Positions 1 to 13,912 of a stretch of DNA of 64,000 bases are shown here, piece after piece (positions within the stretch are counted from its first letter, which is position 1; the number at the start of each line of letters is the position of its first letter). The stretch covers positions 8,494,001 to 8,558,000 of the forward strand of contig NC_003284.9 of the NCBI RefSeq assembly GCF_000002985.6, in the 5' to 3' direction. Below the pieces are notes generated by a model, which had not been told where the DNA came from, ran no database searches, and saw only the letters and a list, made by a program, of their open reading frames with translations. The position numbers were made by a program, and so were the translations under genes. This DNA comes from Caenorhabditis elegans (taxonomy: Eukaryota; Nematoda; Chromadorea; Rhabditida; Rhabditidae).

Positions 1-1321
1 AACCTAACAATTTTAATTCAAAAAAAAAACGAAGGAAAACGCAATACCAGTAACACTTTCCATCATTATCTGTTGCAAATTCAAACCCTTCATACAATTA
101 GTAATCAGTTTCAGGATCAAAAATCTCTGCGGGAATGAGAATGAATCTAATCAAATTCAGACGGCTGACAGCGCTCAGTGTTAGTGTTTTGACTCTTGTT
201 GTGACTCCCACCACACCCCACGCGTTTCCACTCCCGTTTTTTTTCACTCGTTTGTCTGTTGCTTTTTTCTATTTTCCTATCTATTCAGTAAGATTTTCCA
301 TTTTCGCATGATGAGGAAACGCAAAACTTTTCACATCAATTCTTACATAGTAACAAGCCGTCCAGGATTGGCCCATGTTATTAGGAATTCCAGCTCTCTA
401 TTGTTCCGTTTTGTTGTTTGTCGGACGGTGAAGTATCCTAGAAGAAACCTAGAAACTTCTTGCACATTTCCACAAAAAATTACCACATACCGGTGAGGTA
501 AAAAAATTTTATTTGAAAATGTTATCTTATGTGCCTCAAAAAATGAAAACTTGCAAATTATGTAGTTTTGATTTTGAAACAATATTGTTTGACTTTTGCT
601 TTTTGAGCTTTGCTTCAGAACCACTCTGAATAATATGAAAGATAAAAGATTTTAAAATTATTCCTGAACGATAAATGCTGATCGGTTTGGTGATTTCCAA
701 TTCAGGGAGTTAAACGGCGATGATATAGCAAAAGTTAATACATACTGTTCTGACATTTAAGTGTTACTTTTTTAAATGATGTTCAGATTGAGAATTCCGG
801 CGTCATGCGAAGATCTTTTCTGCAAAACTTTGTAAAAGTGAACTCGGTTTGTGTCTCAAAAAAGTGTTGCAGCTTCAAGGTTTGAATTTTCTGGAGACTG
901 AGTTTTTTGTCCATAAAGCGAGCGAAAATGCACAATCTGGCAGTGTTTTTTCTTTCACCAACCCGGCTCTGAATTCCTTGTTTTGTGCCCTTCTCTTCTC
1001 AATTCCATCTTTTCAATCGAGCGAACATTTATTTGAATCTTCACTGAATCAAATTCTCGTAACGTATAATTATTAGTGCCACGAAATGGCGTCACGCTCT
1101 TGCTGTCCATCTCCTTTCTCTTCTTTCATTCCACCATTTTCTTTTTGTTTCACCTAGCACTTATTCCTCTTTCTACTTCTACGCTTTTTTTGTTTTCCTA
1201 TTTTTTCGAGAATTTAGTAAGACAATTTTGAAATAAAAACAGTTATTGAACAGTTTTGAATGTTTTCCATCTTTTTTTTTTGAAAAGTCCTATATATGAA
1301 TTGCAGGGTCCAACCGGGTCT
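1..1321. other. intergenic / 5' flank of the four-TM gene
   Basis: AT-rich sequence with pyrimidine-rich stretches around 190-260 and 1090-1190. Short open frames here have no splice or compositional support. It ends in a splice acceptor (TTGCAG at 1301-1306) just upstream of the first supported start codon, so part of it may be a 5' UTR intron or outron. Confidence 0.5.
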
Positions 1322-3959
1322 ATGTCAGGAAATGAAAACAAGTGTTCCAAAACTATTGCAAAAAATTTGCTTTTCTTTGCAGTCCTGGTAAGAGTTGCAT
1401 ATCTTAAACAAGCTAAAAATTACAATAATCAAAAGATTACTGCTCGATTTTCGAAAAATCAAGAAGCCATATGTACTTTAAATGAAACGGTAAAAATCAG
1501 TTAAGTTGATTATCAAATCTGAAATTTAAAAGTTGAATTATGTTCAGTTACAATTTTTCGACAAAAAAAAACGTTTAAGGAGATATTCTGTAGCAATGCA
1601 CTCAAAAGTGCAATTGCATGGTGCTTTAGTCAATCTAAATTCCGAAACTGCTTAAACAATTCCTTCTTTAATATTTTTAAAATAAATTTTCAATACTCAA
1701 AAGGTAATTTGTAATTAAACAACATTTCATATTTTTTTTAAAACTTTCATGTAACTGTTATCCAATATGGCCAAATATCATAATGGAACATTTCTGAAAT
1801 GTTCAGTTTTTTTTTTGGAAAGATTTTTATTTAATGGTTTGATAAATTACCAAATATTAATGGATTAAAAAAAATACATTTGGGAATTGCTGCAGATTTC
1901 CATCAATACATTGTTTGAATAAAAATAATTAATATGTTAGAGTTAGAGTAAAAACGTTTTTTTACAAATTATAAATTCACTTAACATAAAGAAAATTAGA
2001 ATAAAATTTTCACATTTTCAGCTCATCGAGTTCCTGGTTATTATCCCAACTGTAGTGTTCACGTTTTTAAATGTTTTTGAATATGATGAAACCCGCTACA
2101 AAACATATCATCCTGAACTATCTGGTATTGTTGGCTTTCATTTCTTGTTGCCAATTTTTGTATATCAGGTGAGTAGATTTGTGTATTTTTTATAGATCAA
2201 AACAATATTAACGAGTTTTTTTTACATGCCTAGAAACATTGGATAAAATGTTTGAATAAAATAGAAATTTTGATTTGCACCTGGGCTGTATTTAGTCTAT
2301 ATGTGGTGTGCTGATTCAATTTTTTTTCACAGCTGTTTTAATATGACAAAAAATTAATGCGGAGAGGAAATGGTCGGTAATGCGAAAGACAAAGCGCATA
2401 CCATTAGATCTTTTTTCCATCTTTCTGCCATCATTTCCTTCAAAGCCCGCAATATTTTGAAATTGGAGTCTTTGAAATCGGAGATATTTTGGCGCCTGCT
2501 GGTCTCCAACATCATATTTTTTGTATCAAAAATCTTATGGTTTTTGTGGTCTTCTCAAAAAGGAGTGTTTCAAATAGAACAAAAAGCTTTACAAATTCAC
2601 TCTGGAGGTCAAGTAGTTGTAGATTGCACTTTGTAGAAGTACAATTGAATGCTATTGAAATATTAATGAGGAACAATATTTGAAATTTTCCAAAATTTAA
2701 CATTTACAAATGACGAGAGGCATTTCTGCAAAAAAAGAAAAGAGAAAAATTGTATTCATAATTGAGAAAACTCTAATGATGATGTAACTTATCAACCAAT
2801 CAATAACAATATTTTGTTTCTCAATTGGACGAATCAATCTGAATTATATTTCTAACATGCAAGACATGCAATTTTGGGGAACCCAAAATAAGAAAAAATA
2901 AGAAAAATGGGATATCCCGATATCCTATTTTTCCAAATAGTTTTGTTTTCAATTTTGTACTAGCCTTCTTTCATAGCTGCGTCAAAAAATTGAACAGGGT
3001 TAAAAAAAACGTTGTCAGAGTTCTAGTAAATTTTATTTAAAAAATCATTCCTTATAATAAAATAATTTAGAAAATGTTGATTTTTTTCAATTTCAAATTA
3101 AGAAAAAGACAACTTTAAACGTAGTGTTATTTTTAAAAAAAGTTAAATTTTCTGCAACTCAGTTTGGTACCGACAAATTTGAATTTTTGTAAAGACAACT
3201 TATGAACAATGGAACATATTAAGTCGTCAACAAAAGTTTTTACACTATTCTGTTTTCTAGCAGTTTTTATAAGATTTGGAAATTTTTTTTCAACTTTTTT
3301 GTGATAAACTGCGGGACTATTTTAGAGTAATTTTCGCAGGCACGCTGCTATATCTCAGAAACAAGAAAATTTCAATTTTCATCAATTCAAGAATACTTTG
3401 AGGCAAAAGTAAATTAATTACAGATCCTCTGGCTTCTTTCAAACATTGGGTCAGCTGTGACAGTGCATACCAACACTCCTTACATTTTCTTTTTTACATT
3501 ATTAGTTCCGATTTTTGGGCTCATAGTGAGCATTGTAATTCTTGTGCCATCAGGTATAATTTTTTTCCAAATTTAAACAAAAATTAAACGTTGATTTTCA
3601 GTTGAGCATGTCATAACTCAAAATTTCGATGTGAACGGGTATTTTATGGGATTTGTATGCACACTTTTCGTATTTGTTATTGCTATGATTCTGTTCACGA
3701 TCTCTCGATTTGCAACACTTCGGAAGTTGATGAAGAAAAATGTGAGTTTTTGAAGTTATTTTCTTATTGTTTTGGTAATAAATAAAATATTCAGGTTGTA
3801 CAAAACACAGCTGAAAAATCGGCAGAAGATCCTCAACAAGAACATTGTGCTCCTGCACTAAAGCGTATGAAAGATCCCGATGAAATCAGCACCACGTTCA
3901 GTCGTCGGTCGACAATGAGTATGAACGACGAGCTTTATATTCCACCACCTCGTATTTAA
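1322..3959 (+). CDS. small four-transmembrane protein, unknown function
   Basis: Five coding exons were assembled: 1322-1387, 2022-2168, 3424-3553, 3602-3741 and 3795-3959 (648 nt, 215 residues). All junctions are GT/AG and keep frame. The product has four hydrophobic segments. TM1 lies in exon 1/2 (around LIEFLVIIPTVVFTFL), TM2 in exon 2/3 (FHFLLPIFVYQILWLL), TM3 in exon 3 (FFFTLLVPIFGLIVSIVIL) and TM4 in exon 4 (FVCTLFVFVIAMILFTI). A charged, probably cytoplasmic tail follows, rich in Ser/Arg and ending PPPRI. There is no cleavable signal peptide; both termini are predicted cytoplasmic if the four spans hold. The start was chosen because an acceptor lies 15 nt upstream and an in-frame ATG follows. 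I do not recognise the family. The layout (one TM per short exon, basic tail) resembles the small membrane proteins at 20.2 and 27.9 kb, but I could not establish homology. Confidence 0.7.
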
Positions 3960-6037
3960 GTTACTATATTATTCATTTTTGCAATTTTGATCTCTTAAAA
4001 CCAATCAACCATCCCTCTGTTAACAGGTTTCTAAATAATTATTTGACTGTTTTAAAAATGACTGGAATACGCTTTAAATTAAATTCCGTTGTGTTTTAAT
4101 TTGACATATTACAGCTTTCAAATGAAATGAATTCATTTTTTTCCTTTTTCTAATTTTACACAAATTTTTTTTGTTCAGGTGATTGTCACGTTCGTTTTGT
4201 GTTATGTGCGATGAACAGAAGAGAAGAAGTGGTTTCATAGAATAAAAATCAAATCATAAAAATTATTATGTCAGTAACATTGAGATTTGTAGAAAATATT
4301 TGGCTTTTATTTTTAGCAGCAATAACATTAATTTCAATTCTTTGCTATAACATTAACTTCAATAAAAACAGTTTACTACATGTCTCTGGCATTCATAAAG
4401 GCGGAGTGGCGTCAATGGAGGAATAAAATTATTAAAAACAACCCCACAATAACCAAGTATCATAGACAAACTTTTAAAAATGGTTTAACATTTTTTATTG
4501 ACAGTCCAAAATTACTTACTACATATTACTTACTTATTAATTAATTAATACGTTTTTGTCACTTTTCGTAAATCTATAACACTGTTGCATGTACAAATCA
4601 CTACATTGCTTGAGCATAATATTTGAAACATAAGTAGACCACAAAAATCGAAGAATGTTTTTTTAGATCGGCGATTTCCACAAAAGTGGCAAAAACTGAG
4701 TTATTGCCACTTTTTGACTTTTTGACAGACAGCAGAAAATTTTAAAAAAATTGTTACTTTTACTATGATATTCGGTCATTTTGACACCAAAGGAGTAGTT
4801 TTTAAATATTTCCATAGAAGCGCTACGGCACCTTTAGTAATTTTCGATTACCCAGTGAAAGCATAAGCCGGAGCAAAAGCAACAATACATTGATCATTAA
4901 AATAAAAATAATATTATTCTTCGAATTTTTTCCACCTAACAAATGCAAAACACGTTAATTTATATTTGTCTTATGATCAAATATACTGTGGTAAACATCA
5001 AAAATACATGCTAATACCAATAAACAATGTAGAAAAGTACTTTCAAAATGAATGCTAAAGTGATTCGATTTACCCAGGATACACAAATTATAAAACATCA
5101 TCAAGTTTGGGACTGCATCCGAACTATTATTTTTTAGGAATGTATTGTAATTTTAAATCTATAAACAAAACAAAACTCAGGAAAAGTTCATATCGGTTTG
5201 ATGCATTACAAAAATGAATTGATGTTTCATTTTGCTGTAAAGAAAAACCGATAAAGCTTTCAATTCCACTCCATAAATCCCTTCGTGATTTTACAAGTAT
5301 TATCCCATCATTTTTAAAGATTGCAAAGTAGGAATGGTTTAAAATGTCTTTTTTCAACAACCAATAATTGTAACAATCTTCATTATAATAGCTACTTTAT
5401 TACCAGTTCACCTATGCTTGAAAGCACCATTTGATCAAGTTCGATAAGGAAACAAATGTCCTTTTCTTTCAGTTTAAATGTGTAAAAGCCAATAAAAATC
5501 CAGTTCCTCCCAACGTTCATTACTCAATCTTGGGAAGGTATAAAAGAAGAAACACACCTAATGTCCGCCACAGTTACTTCCCTGTTTTTCTAGGAAACCT
5601 TTTTTTTGGTGTGATTTAATCTTACTTAAAGTATGTTTAAACTAGATTTATATCTGAGTTTACCTGTTAATTTATCGAAGGTCATCTGGAGTCCTCTAAA
5701 AGGAGGCCATCTGAAATGGAATTTTGCACATACGCAGTTTGTCTTTTTGATTTTGCCATGTCTGTGTTCTGCCCAAAGCGAACAATTGTCTGGCAGAAGA
5801 TTAGCAGAGATACCGAAAAAAAATCAAGTTTTTGTCACCTTAAGCTGGGTCTCCGAAAGACTGCGTAATTTAATTAAGATTCGGTTTTCTTTTTTGTCTG
5901 TTACGGTTGTAGCCAAATGTTACAATTTAAGCGGGGCGCCCTTTTCAACGTGTCTTCTTGTCTCCTTGAGAATTGTGTTTAAATACGTAAAAGGTTTCAT
6001 TGTCAGCCTCCGTCTTACAGAAGTCACAAAATTTGAA
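3960..6037. other. intergenic; 3' UTR of four-TM gene and promoter of next gene
   Basis: AATAAA-type poly(A) signals occur near 4361 and 4421. Otherwise this is AT-rich DNA. A plus-strand open frame across 5633-6187 is an accidental read-through into the exon starting at 6038. A 77-codon minus frame at 5127-5360 has no splice or family support. An acceptor (TCTTACAG) ends at 6020. Confidence 0.5.
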
Positions 6038-6921
6038 ATGGTGAAGCTTCTTCTTTTCGTCGCCATCTCGTCTGCCACAGTATTTGCTGCCTATGATGAC
6101 CTCCCAAAGCCAGCTGATCCATATGAGCCACCAGGTTATGAGCCAGAGGTTAGTTTTTGCAGACATATCGGGCAGTTAATATTTTGAATTAATATTTAAC
6201 AGGCATGCCCAGACAAGTACTCTAAAATCATTACTCAACTTCGTTCCGATCTCGGAAAAGACGTCTCCAGCATCAAGTTCACAAACCAGTTGGGGTCCCG
6301 AGTTCAGAAAGCATTTGGATCTGCTCACGAGATTATGATGGGACCGAGTGCTCCAACTCTTAAAACTAACTTCAACGGAACTATCTGCCAACATGCAGGA
6401 GACGATGGATTCAACTACGTTGTCTACCCATCCCCAGGAAAAGTAGGTATTTTTGTAGAGGGGTATTTATTTTATAGAATCTAAACAAAGTTCAACACTT
6501 CAAAGCCCTTTCACAAAACCCATAAAACAAGTTTTAAACGTGATCCATGTTCCATGTTAATGAATGTAGATTGAGGTGATATCACTCAAAGCTGACGCTG
6601 ATGTCTAATCCTTTTACAAATATCATTTTCGCGTTTTCTAGTGGGAAGTTCGGTTAATACTCATGCTGTTGGGATTGATGTATGAAAGTTACTCATCTTG
6701 TTCAAGTTATGATTATTTCGAATTGGTGTTCGAAAGTTCTGATGTTCGAAAAATTATATTTTTTGAGATTGGACAGGTTCTTCAATGAAATCAATTCTCA
6801 TTTTCAGTATGACATTAACAACGTCGCTGTAGAAGAATACTTTGAGAAGTTCGCCGAGTTCGCTGCTCTTGGAAAGGGAGCCAATATCGCTGACCTTCCA
6901 AAGGATCCACGTGCAGTGTAA
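6038..6921 (+). CDS. secreted ground-like domain protein, copy 1
   Basis: Three exons: 6038-6148, 6203-6442 and 6808-6921 (465 nt, 154 residues). The start codon lies 17 nt after an acceptor (TCTTACAG), so trans-splicing is likely. Residues 1-17 (MVKLLLFVAISSATVFA) are a signal peptide, followed by a Pro/Tyr-rich stretch. The core matches the layout of the nematode ground-like domain: an N-terminal Cys (ACPDKYSKII), an amphipathic helix, then a beta segment HEIMMGPSAPTLKT, an NFNG turn with Cys (TICQ) and a closing FNYVVYP. This gene and its neighbour at 7.3 kb share an intron at the same place (phase 0, directly before Tyr-Asp), so they are tandem paralogues. Ground-like proteins are secreted, hedgehog-related worm proteins. 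Assignment to that family is by pattern only. A poly(A) signal (AATAAA) lies near 7020. Confidence 0.7.
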
Positions 6922-7338
6922 ACAACTTTTCAACAAGATCTTTGACTAAAAGTCAATGCTGAAAATTTGCAAAACTGTTCATCACTCCTTATGTTTACAT
7001 TGATGTCTATCTTACCTGTAAATAAAGTTTTCATTGCAAATATAATGGTTACAAGACATAGACCAAGGCATAGACAAATCTAGAAGCAGAAAATCACTGA
7101 ATCAGACACGACGATCTGTACATAGACGACCTCGGTCAAACTTCATTATCTAATCTAGAAAATTGCCAGACTCGTCTCAATTGGTTACAGTTCTAGACTA
7201 AAAACTATACAATAACAAAAGTAAGAATCGGTACATTACTTGTTTTTCCAAATAACAAACTCTTATCGAGCAATACAACGAAGTCATCTAAAGTGTTCAG
7301 TATAAAATGTAAGACTGTATGGTGTGTATTCAGCAGCG

Positions 7339-8149
7339 ATGAAGTTAATTCTCCTTCTCATTGGATTCGCAGCTGTAGCTGTTCAAGGTAAAATCTTCGC
7401 AGTGTTTTGTTTTTAATGGTACGAAATTGTGTAATAAAGCATTGAATATTCTTAGAACACTGAGAAGCTGTAATTTTGTTGAAAAAACTACATACATACA
7501 TGTTAATGTTTGGAATGAAAATGAAAATGAATACTACTCATTCAGCTACCAATTTTTAATATCAGCTGCTTCAAAAATATAATTTACATAGCGTCCCAAT
7601 AAAGTAAATTACTTTTCCAGTCTTCAATTTTCAGGCCAAGACGACAACTGTCCTTCTATGAAATCTCGTAAACATGCGAAATCTGGAGATCTTTATTGCT
7701 GCGATAGCACAATCAAAACTGTTATCAAAAGAGGAATAAGAACGTTGAGCTATTTTGGTGATGACGGGCCACAAACTCTTGGACCAATTGTTCAAGGTCT
7801 GAGCACTTATGTTCAGAGACATTATGGAGTGGCGTACGAAATTGTCCTGGCTCCGAAAGGATTTATTTTGAACAGCAATTACAATGGAAGCAGTGTCTGC
7901 AAATTTGAAACTAACAGCTACACTATGGCTGTTTACGAGACCCCAGAACACGTAAGTTATAGCAAGAAAGACGTAAAAAGCGAGAACATCCTGATAACAT
8001 TTCAGTACGATGTTAACGGTCCAGGAGAGGCCTACTATTACCACTTTGCTGCAAACGACAAACTTCGTATTCCATCCGTTTCTTCGCACCTCAAAAAATT
8101 TTCCGGACTTGTTAACACTGTCACCGAACGAGATGTTTTGAGAAACTAA
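7339..8149 (+). CDS. secreted ground-like domain protein, copy 2
   Basis: Three exons: 7339-7387, 7635-7951 and 8006-8149 (510 nt, 169 residues). The last intron is 54 bp, a multiple of three and stop-free, so the genomic frame reads through it; GTAAGT and TTTCAG mark it as an intron. A signal peptide (MKLILLLIGFAAVAVQG) is followed by a domain with the expected ground-like landmarks: the Cys-Cys of LYCCDSTIKTVI, a helix around VQGLSTYVQRHYG, then YEIVLAPKGFIL and the closing Cys strand SVCKFETNSYTMAVYE. It lies about 420 bp downstream of its paralogue on the same strand, but an acceptor (TATTCAG) before its ATG and the intervening poly(A) signal suggest its own transcript. Function unknown; probably an extracellular or cuticle-associated signalling-type protein by family analogy. 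Confidence 0.75.
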
Positions 8150-11100
8150 ATTTGTGTTAAAATGTGCCCTGTGTGAATATAATTTTCCCTGTGTGTTTTT
8201 GAGAGGATAAAAAGAAACAATACGGGGATCGTCGTCATTTCATTTTGTGCTGAACCAGATTATCCATAAAGAATTGTAAAAATGTAAAATGTGTTAATTT
8301 GATGTTAGTGGTATTGATTCCATGGGATCTCTATGTAGATGCTGAAAATGTTCAGGAATGAATATGTCGGACTCCACAATTGGCACAGTTGGCATTTTGG
8401 CACTCCATTAATCGGCGTTAGAAAACCAAAAAACTTTAACATTCAGAAATTTCTAAACAATTCACTTAAGACTTAACATTATTTCGTTGTGCCGATCCGA
8501 ACCATGATTGGTTTTTTTTTCGGAATGCTGCACGTCGCTGGGAGGAAAGTAGCGGAAAGCTGCAAAAAAGCAGGAGAAACCCATAACTACATGACGTGGA
8601 GAAACTAACCAGACCCCGGTAAAATTACAAGCAGACACATTACCTGATTTTAAATATTCAGAGTTTGAGGGAGCCAATCAATAATAATCACCAGAACAAA
8701 ATTATGTGACCTACTTTTACAATGGTTATACGCACATTATACGTACTACGGCTTATTTGAAAATCAAAGAACCCACGTGGGTTCCTTTCAATTGCGAACA
8801 GCAATACCTTCCCCATTCAATCTGAAAACAAAACACAAATACAAAGCGTAGTTTCGTTCTAAATTCCGTCTAATTTTCCGCCGATGAGGTCGAGACGTGT
8901 GCAAGAAGTTTTCTATACAAACAAATTAACTAGTAGTCGGATGTTGATACACCCCTTTCCCAATATAAAGTGAATAAACATAATAGGAAACGAACGCAGC
9001 AGCAACATCTCAAGTGTCATCTATCTTCCCACAATATGGTCACTTTGTGTTCAACACACCCGGTAAGACACGTACCTTTGAAAACTGGCATTGTGAACTT
9101 CCTTTTTCTTTGGTTCATTTTTCTGAATGTTGCTAAACAAACATGTTTGCCGGAATGCCGGAATAAGGTAAAAACGACTTGTGAAGATTCTATCTAATGA
9201 TCCATGTAATTGGCACTGGTTCATTGAAGCTACCAGCTTTTCCGTGTCGGATATGCCCAACGGTTGTTCTTTCACTCCAACTTTGCACTTCATTTAACAT
9301 TTAACACAAATCAAGGATATTCAATTTCACTCTCTGAAAACTCACTTTTTAATTTAAAAATTAATATTCTATATTTCCTAATACTAAACATCGCTGTGTG
9401 GCAATCAACAGTTCTCGAAGTTGCAAAACCAAAAAAAAAACTTCGGTGCACGAAAATTGCAAACATCGTTTATTTTCCACAAATTATCCGCTATCGATTG
9501 AAAATTTTATCTGAACATTGTATTCGTTCCATCATACAACATTACTTTGAGTTTCTTGAAAACTCCAATCTTTTTCTGAAAGTTTAGCTATTTAACACTA
9601 AAAACTTGAAAAATATTGAAAAAATAAATAGTATTCAATTATTTTATTTGATCATCTGAAATTATCATCAAATATCATATTAAACATTTCCAAAGTTTTT
9701 AGACAGTTTTCAAGCATAACAAAACTCTGTTTTTTTTTCAGAAAAAAATTGCAAATCATTGTTTTCCTGAATCTTCGTGACCTGCATTTCTTAGTTCACA
9801 TTAGATGTTCCTATCAGGGGATTTGGTTTTTTGCATGGTATGATTTCTCACTTCATTTAACATTTTAACTGCGTTTCAAACTGTCTTTGTTCTTGGATGA
9901 TTGCATCTGAAACTAAAATTTTATGGACATCAACCACCTCTTGACACAAAAAACAGAAACTAGAAGTGGCGATTTGGTATGCCTTCCATAAATCTCGCGG
10001 AGAACAAAATGAGAAATCTTTCTATATGCATCATTTGCTTCAAAATTTTGGATTCACTCACTCGCTTTCTTGGCTAATTGCGTGGATTTACTAACCTAAT
10101 CCTTATCCTTCTGTCTAATACATTTCCGCAGTCTGACCTTTTTGTGGTTGCCGGAGAAGTGTACTCACAAGCTTTTTCTATTTCTTCACTCTAGCTAATC
10201 ATCGACCAGACTGTCCAACGCCCTCATACTGACCCCACAACTTAACCCCATCTATCATATAGAATTGACGGCTTCGGAACTGACGACGACTCACACTAAT
10301 CATTCACAACATTCTCGATTCTCTTATCACTTCACAGAAAAGGGTGGATATGGGAAGATGAGTGAGTAGGCGGTATAGAATCGCAAAAAAGACAAGAAAA
10401 TCCAGTCCTAATGTTGAGAAAAGACAGAGGGTACAGAAAAGCCGAGAGAATTCCCGAGAAAGTTTCAAAGAAACTTCCCCTTTTTCTGTCATCCATATCA
10501 AACCATGAAGCGTTTGGCTTTTACGCGAGCGCGCGCGCAAAGAACACGTCCTATTGTCTCTCTTGGCCAATTTTATGTAGGTTTGGATGTTTTGCCATTC
10601 TAATCTTCTCCTGCCTTCTCGATCTTTTCAATTGATAATTTTATATTGAGACCTGTTCTGTAGATTAACAAATTTTGAAATACTTGCATTTTGAACGACT
10701 TTTTATTTCCAAAAAAAAAAGACCAATATTTTTTCCAAAATCTAATTTGTCATCTCGTCATCTGATCTTCTACTCATGAAGCAATACTATTGAAAAACAA
10801 CAGTACTTACTTTTGGTTGTTTTCTTTTGGTGAGATAATGTCAAAGACAATGGCGACAATGAAATGAATGGGCTCACTAGGTAGATCATGAAATTATTTT
10901 GTGACAAATACGCTATAGTTTTTGCCGTGTTTCATATCTGCTGAAAGAAGAAAAAAAATTTGCATGAAGGTAAGATGTTAATACTTATTGAAATTTGATA
11001 ATCACAGACTTTATTGTCGGAATAAACATTTGCGCTCTTACACAAAACTGTGATCCCATTATTGATTTTGTACGCATCTAGGTCTTTAACGGCAACAGAT

Positions 11101-13912
11101 TGGTTCAAAAATATGTATTTAGTTCAAAATTAACTAAGTTTGAAAACAGTTTGCCTTGGATAAGGCAGCGCGCATGTTTCATCTAACTCAAACATTTTTT
11201 TTCACCCACACTTGTGGCCTTTTAAACTTGGCTAAGAGATTGGTGAGAGTGAATCCAACTCTCACTGAACTGGGCTAATTCAAACCTTGTTCATCCGTGT
11301 GCCAACTTCTAAATAAAATTTCAAATTTAAAATTGCTGGTCATGTCAAGGTTTTCTGAAATTTTGTTTAAGGTTACAATTATTTTTCACAAGGTGAGTTA
11401 TTGGAATCAAGAAGCAGTCAGCTTTTTAAAATCTTGTTTTTATAGTGCATTCGTCAGTTGCTAACTGCTGCTAACTTGCAGTCAGGAAAAATTTTCACAT
11501 TAAAAGTACCTTCAAAACCATAAGAAGATTAATTTTGTACAACAAGTTTCCATGACAATAAACAGATTTCAAAATTTTGTGGAGTTATTTTCCAAATGAC
11601 TACTTTCCATTATCACTCTTACGACACAGTTGGACACAGTCGAACACTCTTGATATCTTCTCGCCCACACATTCACATTTTGAACAATGAGGTTAGCAAG
11701 TCATACAAGCATGTAGCTTTCTTCATAAAACCGTGTCTGAGAATGGAATCGGAAAGCAGGGAGGAGAAACTCAATTGTCGCTTTCTGGTGAGGTGAAAAA
11801 AAACGGGACGCAATCCAGTCCATTCTCGTGTATCTTCATCATTTCTGTATTTTTTTTGGTTGTCATCGGCTTCTCATACCCCCACCACCTCTGTCCACTA
11901 GTCTCCATTTCATCATGCTTTCCAACCCTGGATACCTCATCTATTAACTTGTGCGATTCACTCGGGAATCGCCATTCGATGACAACTTTCGATCCTTGTC
12001 TTTCAATTAATTCTCCTACGCGTTCGGCGTCTCTTTTTCTTACTCCCACACTCTCCTCTTATTCCCACTCATTTGGCTACTTGCAGCAAACCGAGTCTAA
12101 TATTCGAGATAGCCTAAAACCCGATCTCGAAACCGTTGTTTCTTCGCCCCCCCTCCGCTCCGATTTTATTCTTTGCACTTATTCAATAATGTAATCATCG
12201 AATTAGATGTACCCATCATTGATGTTCGTTTGCATAACAAGAAAACCGCGCGGAGGCGTTAGCCAGTTGCGGTCACATATTGTGTACGGGTTTAGGTTCT
12301 AGAATATACTGTTCTCAGTTGAATTGGTAATTAACGATTTGACATGCAATAAAACATGTATGCTTAATGTTGCAAACAGACATATTTAAAGCAACATTTG
12401 ATGCTTATTTCCTACAATTTATTTTTTAATGTGCCATCAAATGGCGTACAACTGGCTTCATAATATGTATACTCTCATTCTTCATTACTGACATCCAATC
12501 ATTAACTAAAATTCTTTAAAAACAAATTGTATATCACAATGCTTTAAATACAAAAGAATGCAGGGATAAAATTCAAATTAAGGTTTCTCAGTACACTGTT
12601 TTACCCACATATTCAAAATAATGATAACGTTTTAAAAAAGTACTTTTTTGTGCACAAATCTAACGTTTCAATGAGTTAGCCATATTTTAATTAAAAATAA
12701 TCCTTTGAAATTAAAAAAATATATGGCCCACTTGAAATGTTTATACATTTATCAGTGACTTTTAGTAGCTCAATGACAAACTTATTAATACGGATCAAAT
12801 AAACTTTTAACTTACATTGCAGTACTTTATCATTGAAACTTCTTTCCATAAATGGTCATGTTCTTGGATTCCGGGTATTTCGAAACAAATAATAAAAAAG
12901 GAAGTCGTGAGATGTCGACCGCTATATTTTTTGTTATAATTGTGGGCAAAAATTTATTTTTTTTTCTTGTTCATTTTAAAAACACTGTAAAGACCAATTG
13001 AATGTAATTATATTTAACCTGACACGTGAAAAATTTAGAGAATCCTTTTACGTTGGTAACTCAATTGGAATAATTTTATACTCATAAGCCTGGGAGCATG
13101 GCCTATGGCCTGAAGCAAAAACCTGCCTGTAAATCATGCTTGCCTAGAAACACTTGCCCGCAGTTTGGATTTAAAAAAATTTATCACTGATAAATCACGT
13201 TGCCTATTTGGGTTTCACTCACCTACTTTTCTTATCATTGGTTTAGATATCTGAACACTTTTTGTCTCATCCGTTGACATAATTAATCTCGATCTCCTAT
13301 TTCGATAGCACGGTAGGTCACACGGTGTTGTTGTTTTGTTGAATTTTCCAACTGTGCTACTGTTTCGAAGTGAATTTTTCGAGGAAAATTAAACTTTTAA
13401 AGCACTATCCAAGTCTAAAATTTGCAGGAAAGCAGATTACTTTTTTTGCATAATTACTGTTATATTTTCAAGAACAAGATTTCGCTAATTTGATCGGTTT
13501 TTAGCCAAAATCCCTCCAGATTCAAAATCGCTATCGAAATTCCGGTAGTTATTCAATTCAATCACATATTTTGTGGCACCTCCTTATTCTCCACGGGAAG
13601 TCTTTTTCGGAATATAAGTGGCTTAGTCGACACACGGATTGTCTTCATCTGTTCACTCGTGCTTAAGCTAATGCTTCTTTTGCGACCCCGTATCACACTC
13701 TCCTTCTTAAGACCATTTCATTCACTTTTTGTCTGTATCCATTCACTATTCTTATGACCAGTGACGACTTTTGACGCCTTCAAGAAAATTGTTGCGCATA
13801 TTTTCCATTCCACTTCATTCGTTTTGTTCTGTTTGCACCATTTTCTGACAATTGAGTGACCCTCTCACTTTACAGATCCCTCGACAAAGATTTCATCTGA
13901 TCCGGTGTTTCT
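8150..13912. other. long intergenic region, probably regulatory
   Basis: About 5.7 kb with no gene I can support. Noted within it: a TATA-like CAATATAAAG near 8960 followed by a short frame with GTAAGA and GTAAAA donors (possible 5' UTR exons); an alternating GCGAGCGCGCGCGC stretch near 10530; a 153-codon plus-strand frame at 11733-12194 with low-complexity, unspliced composition; and a GCCT-rich patch at 13085-13150. It may contain promoter elements for the large PAN-module gene that starts at 13913. Confidence 0.5.

Noticed and set aside
5633-6187. 184-codon plus-strand open frame
   Set aside because: Its end overlaps the real signal-peptide exon (6038-6148) in the same frame and runs into the intron; the upstream part has no coding character and an acceptor at 6020 explains the true start.
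11733-12194. 153-codon plus-strand open frame with a hydrophobic segment
   Set aside because: Ser/Thr/Pro-rich low-complexity composition, no splice or start context, and the antisense strand is also open over 92 codons; probably chance in a C/T-rich non-coding stretch.
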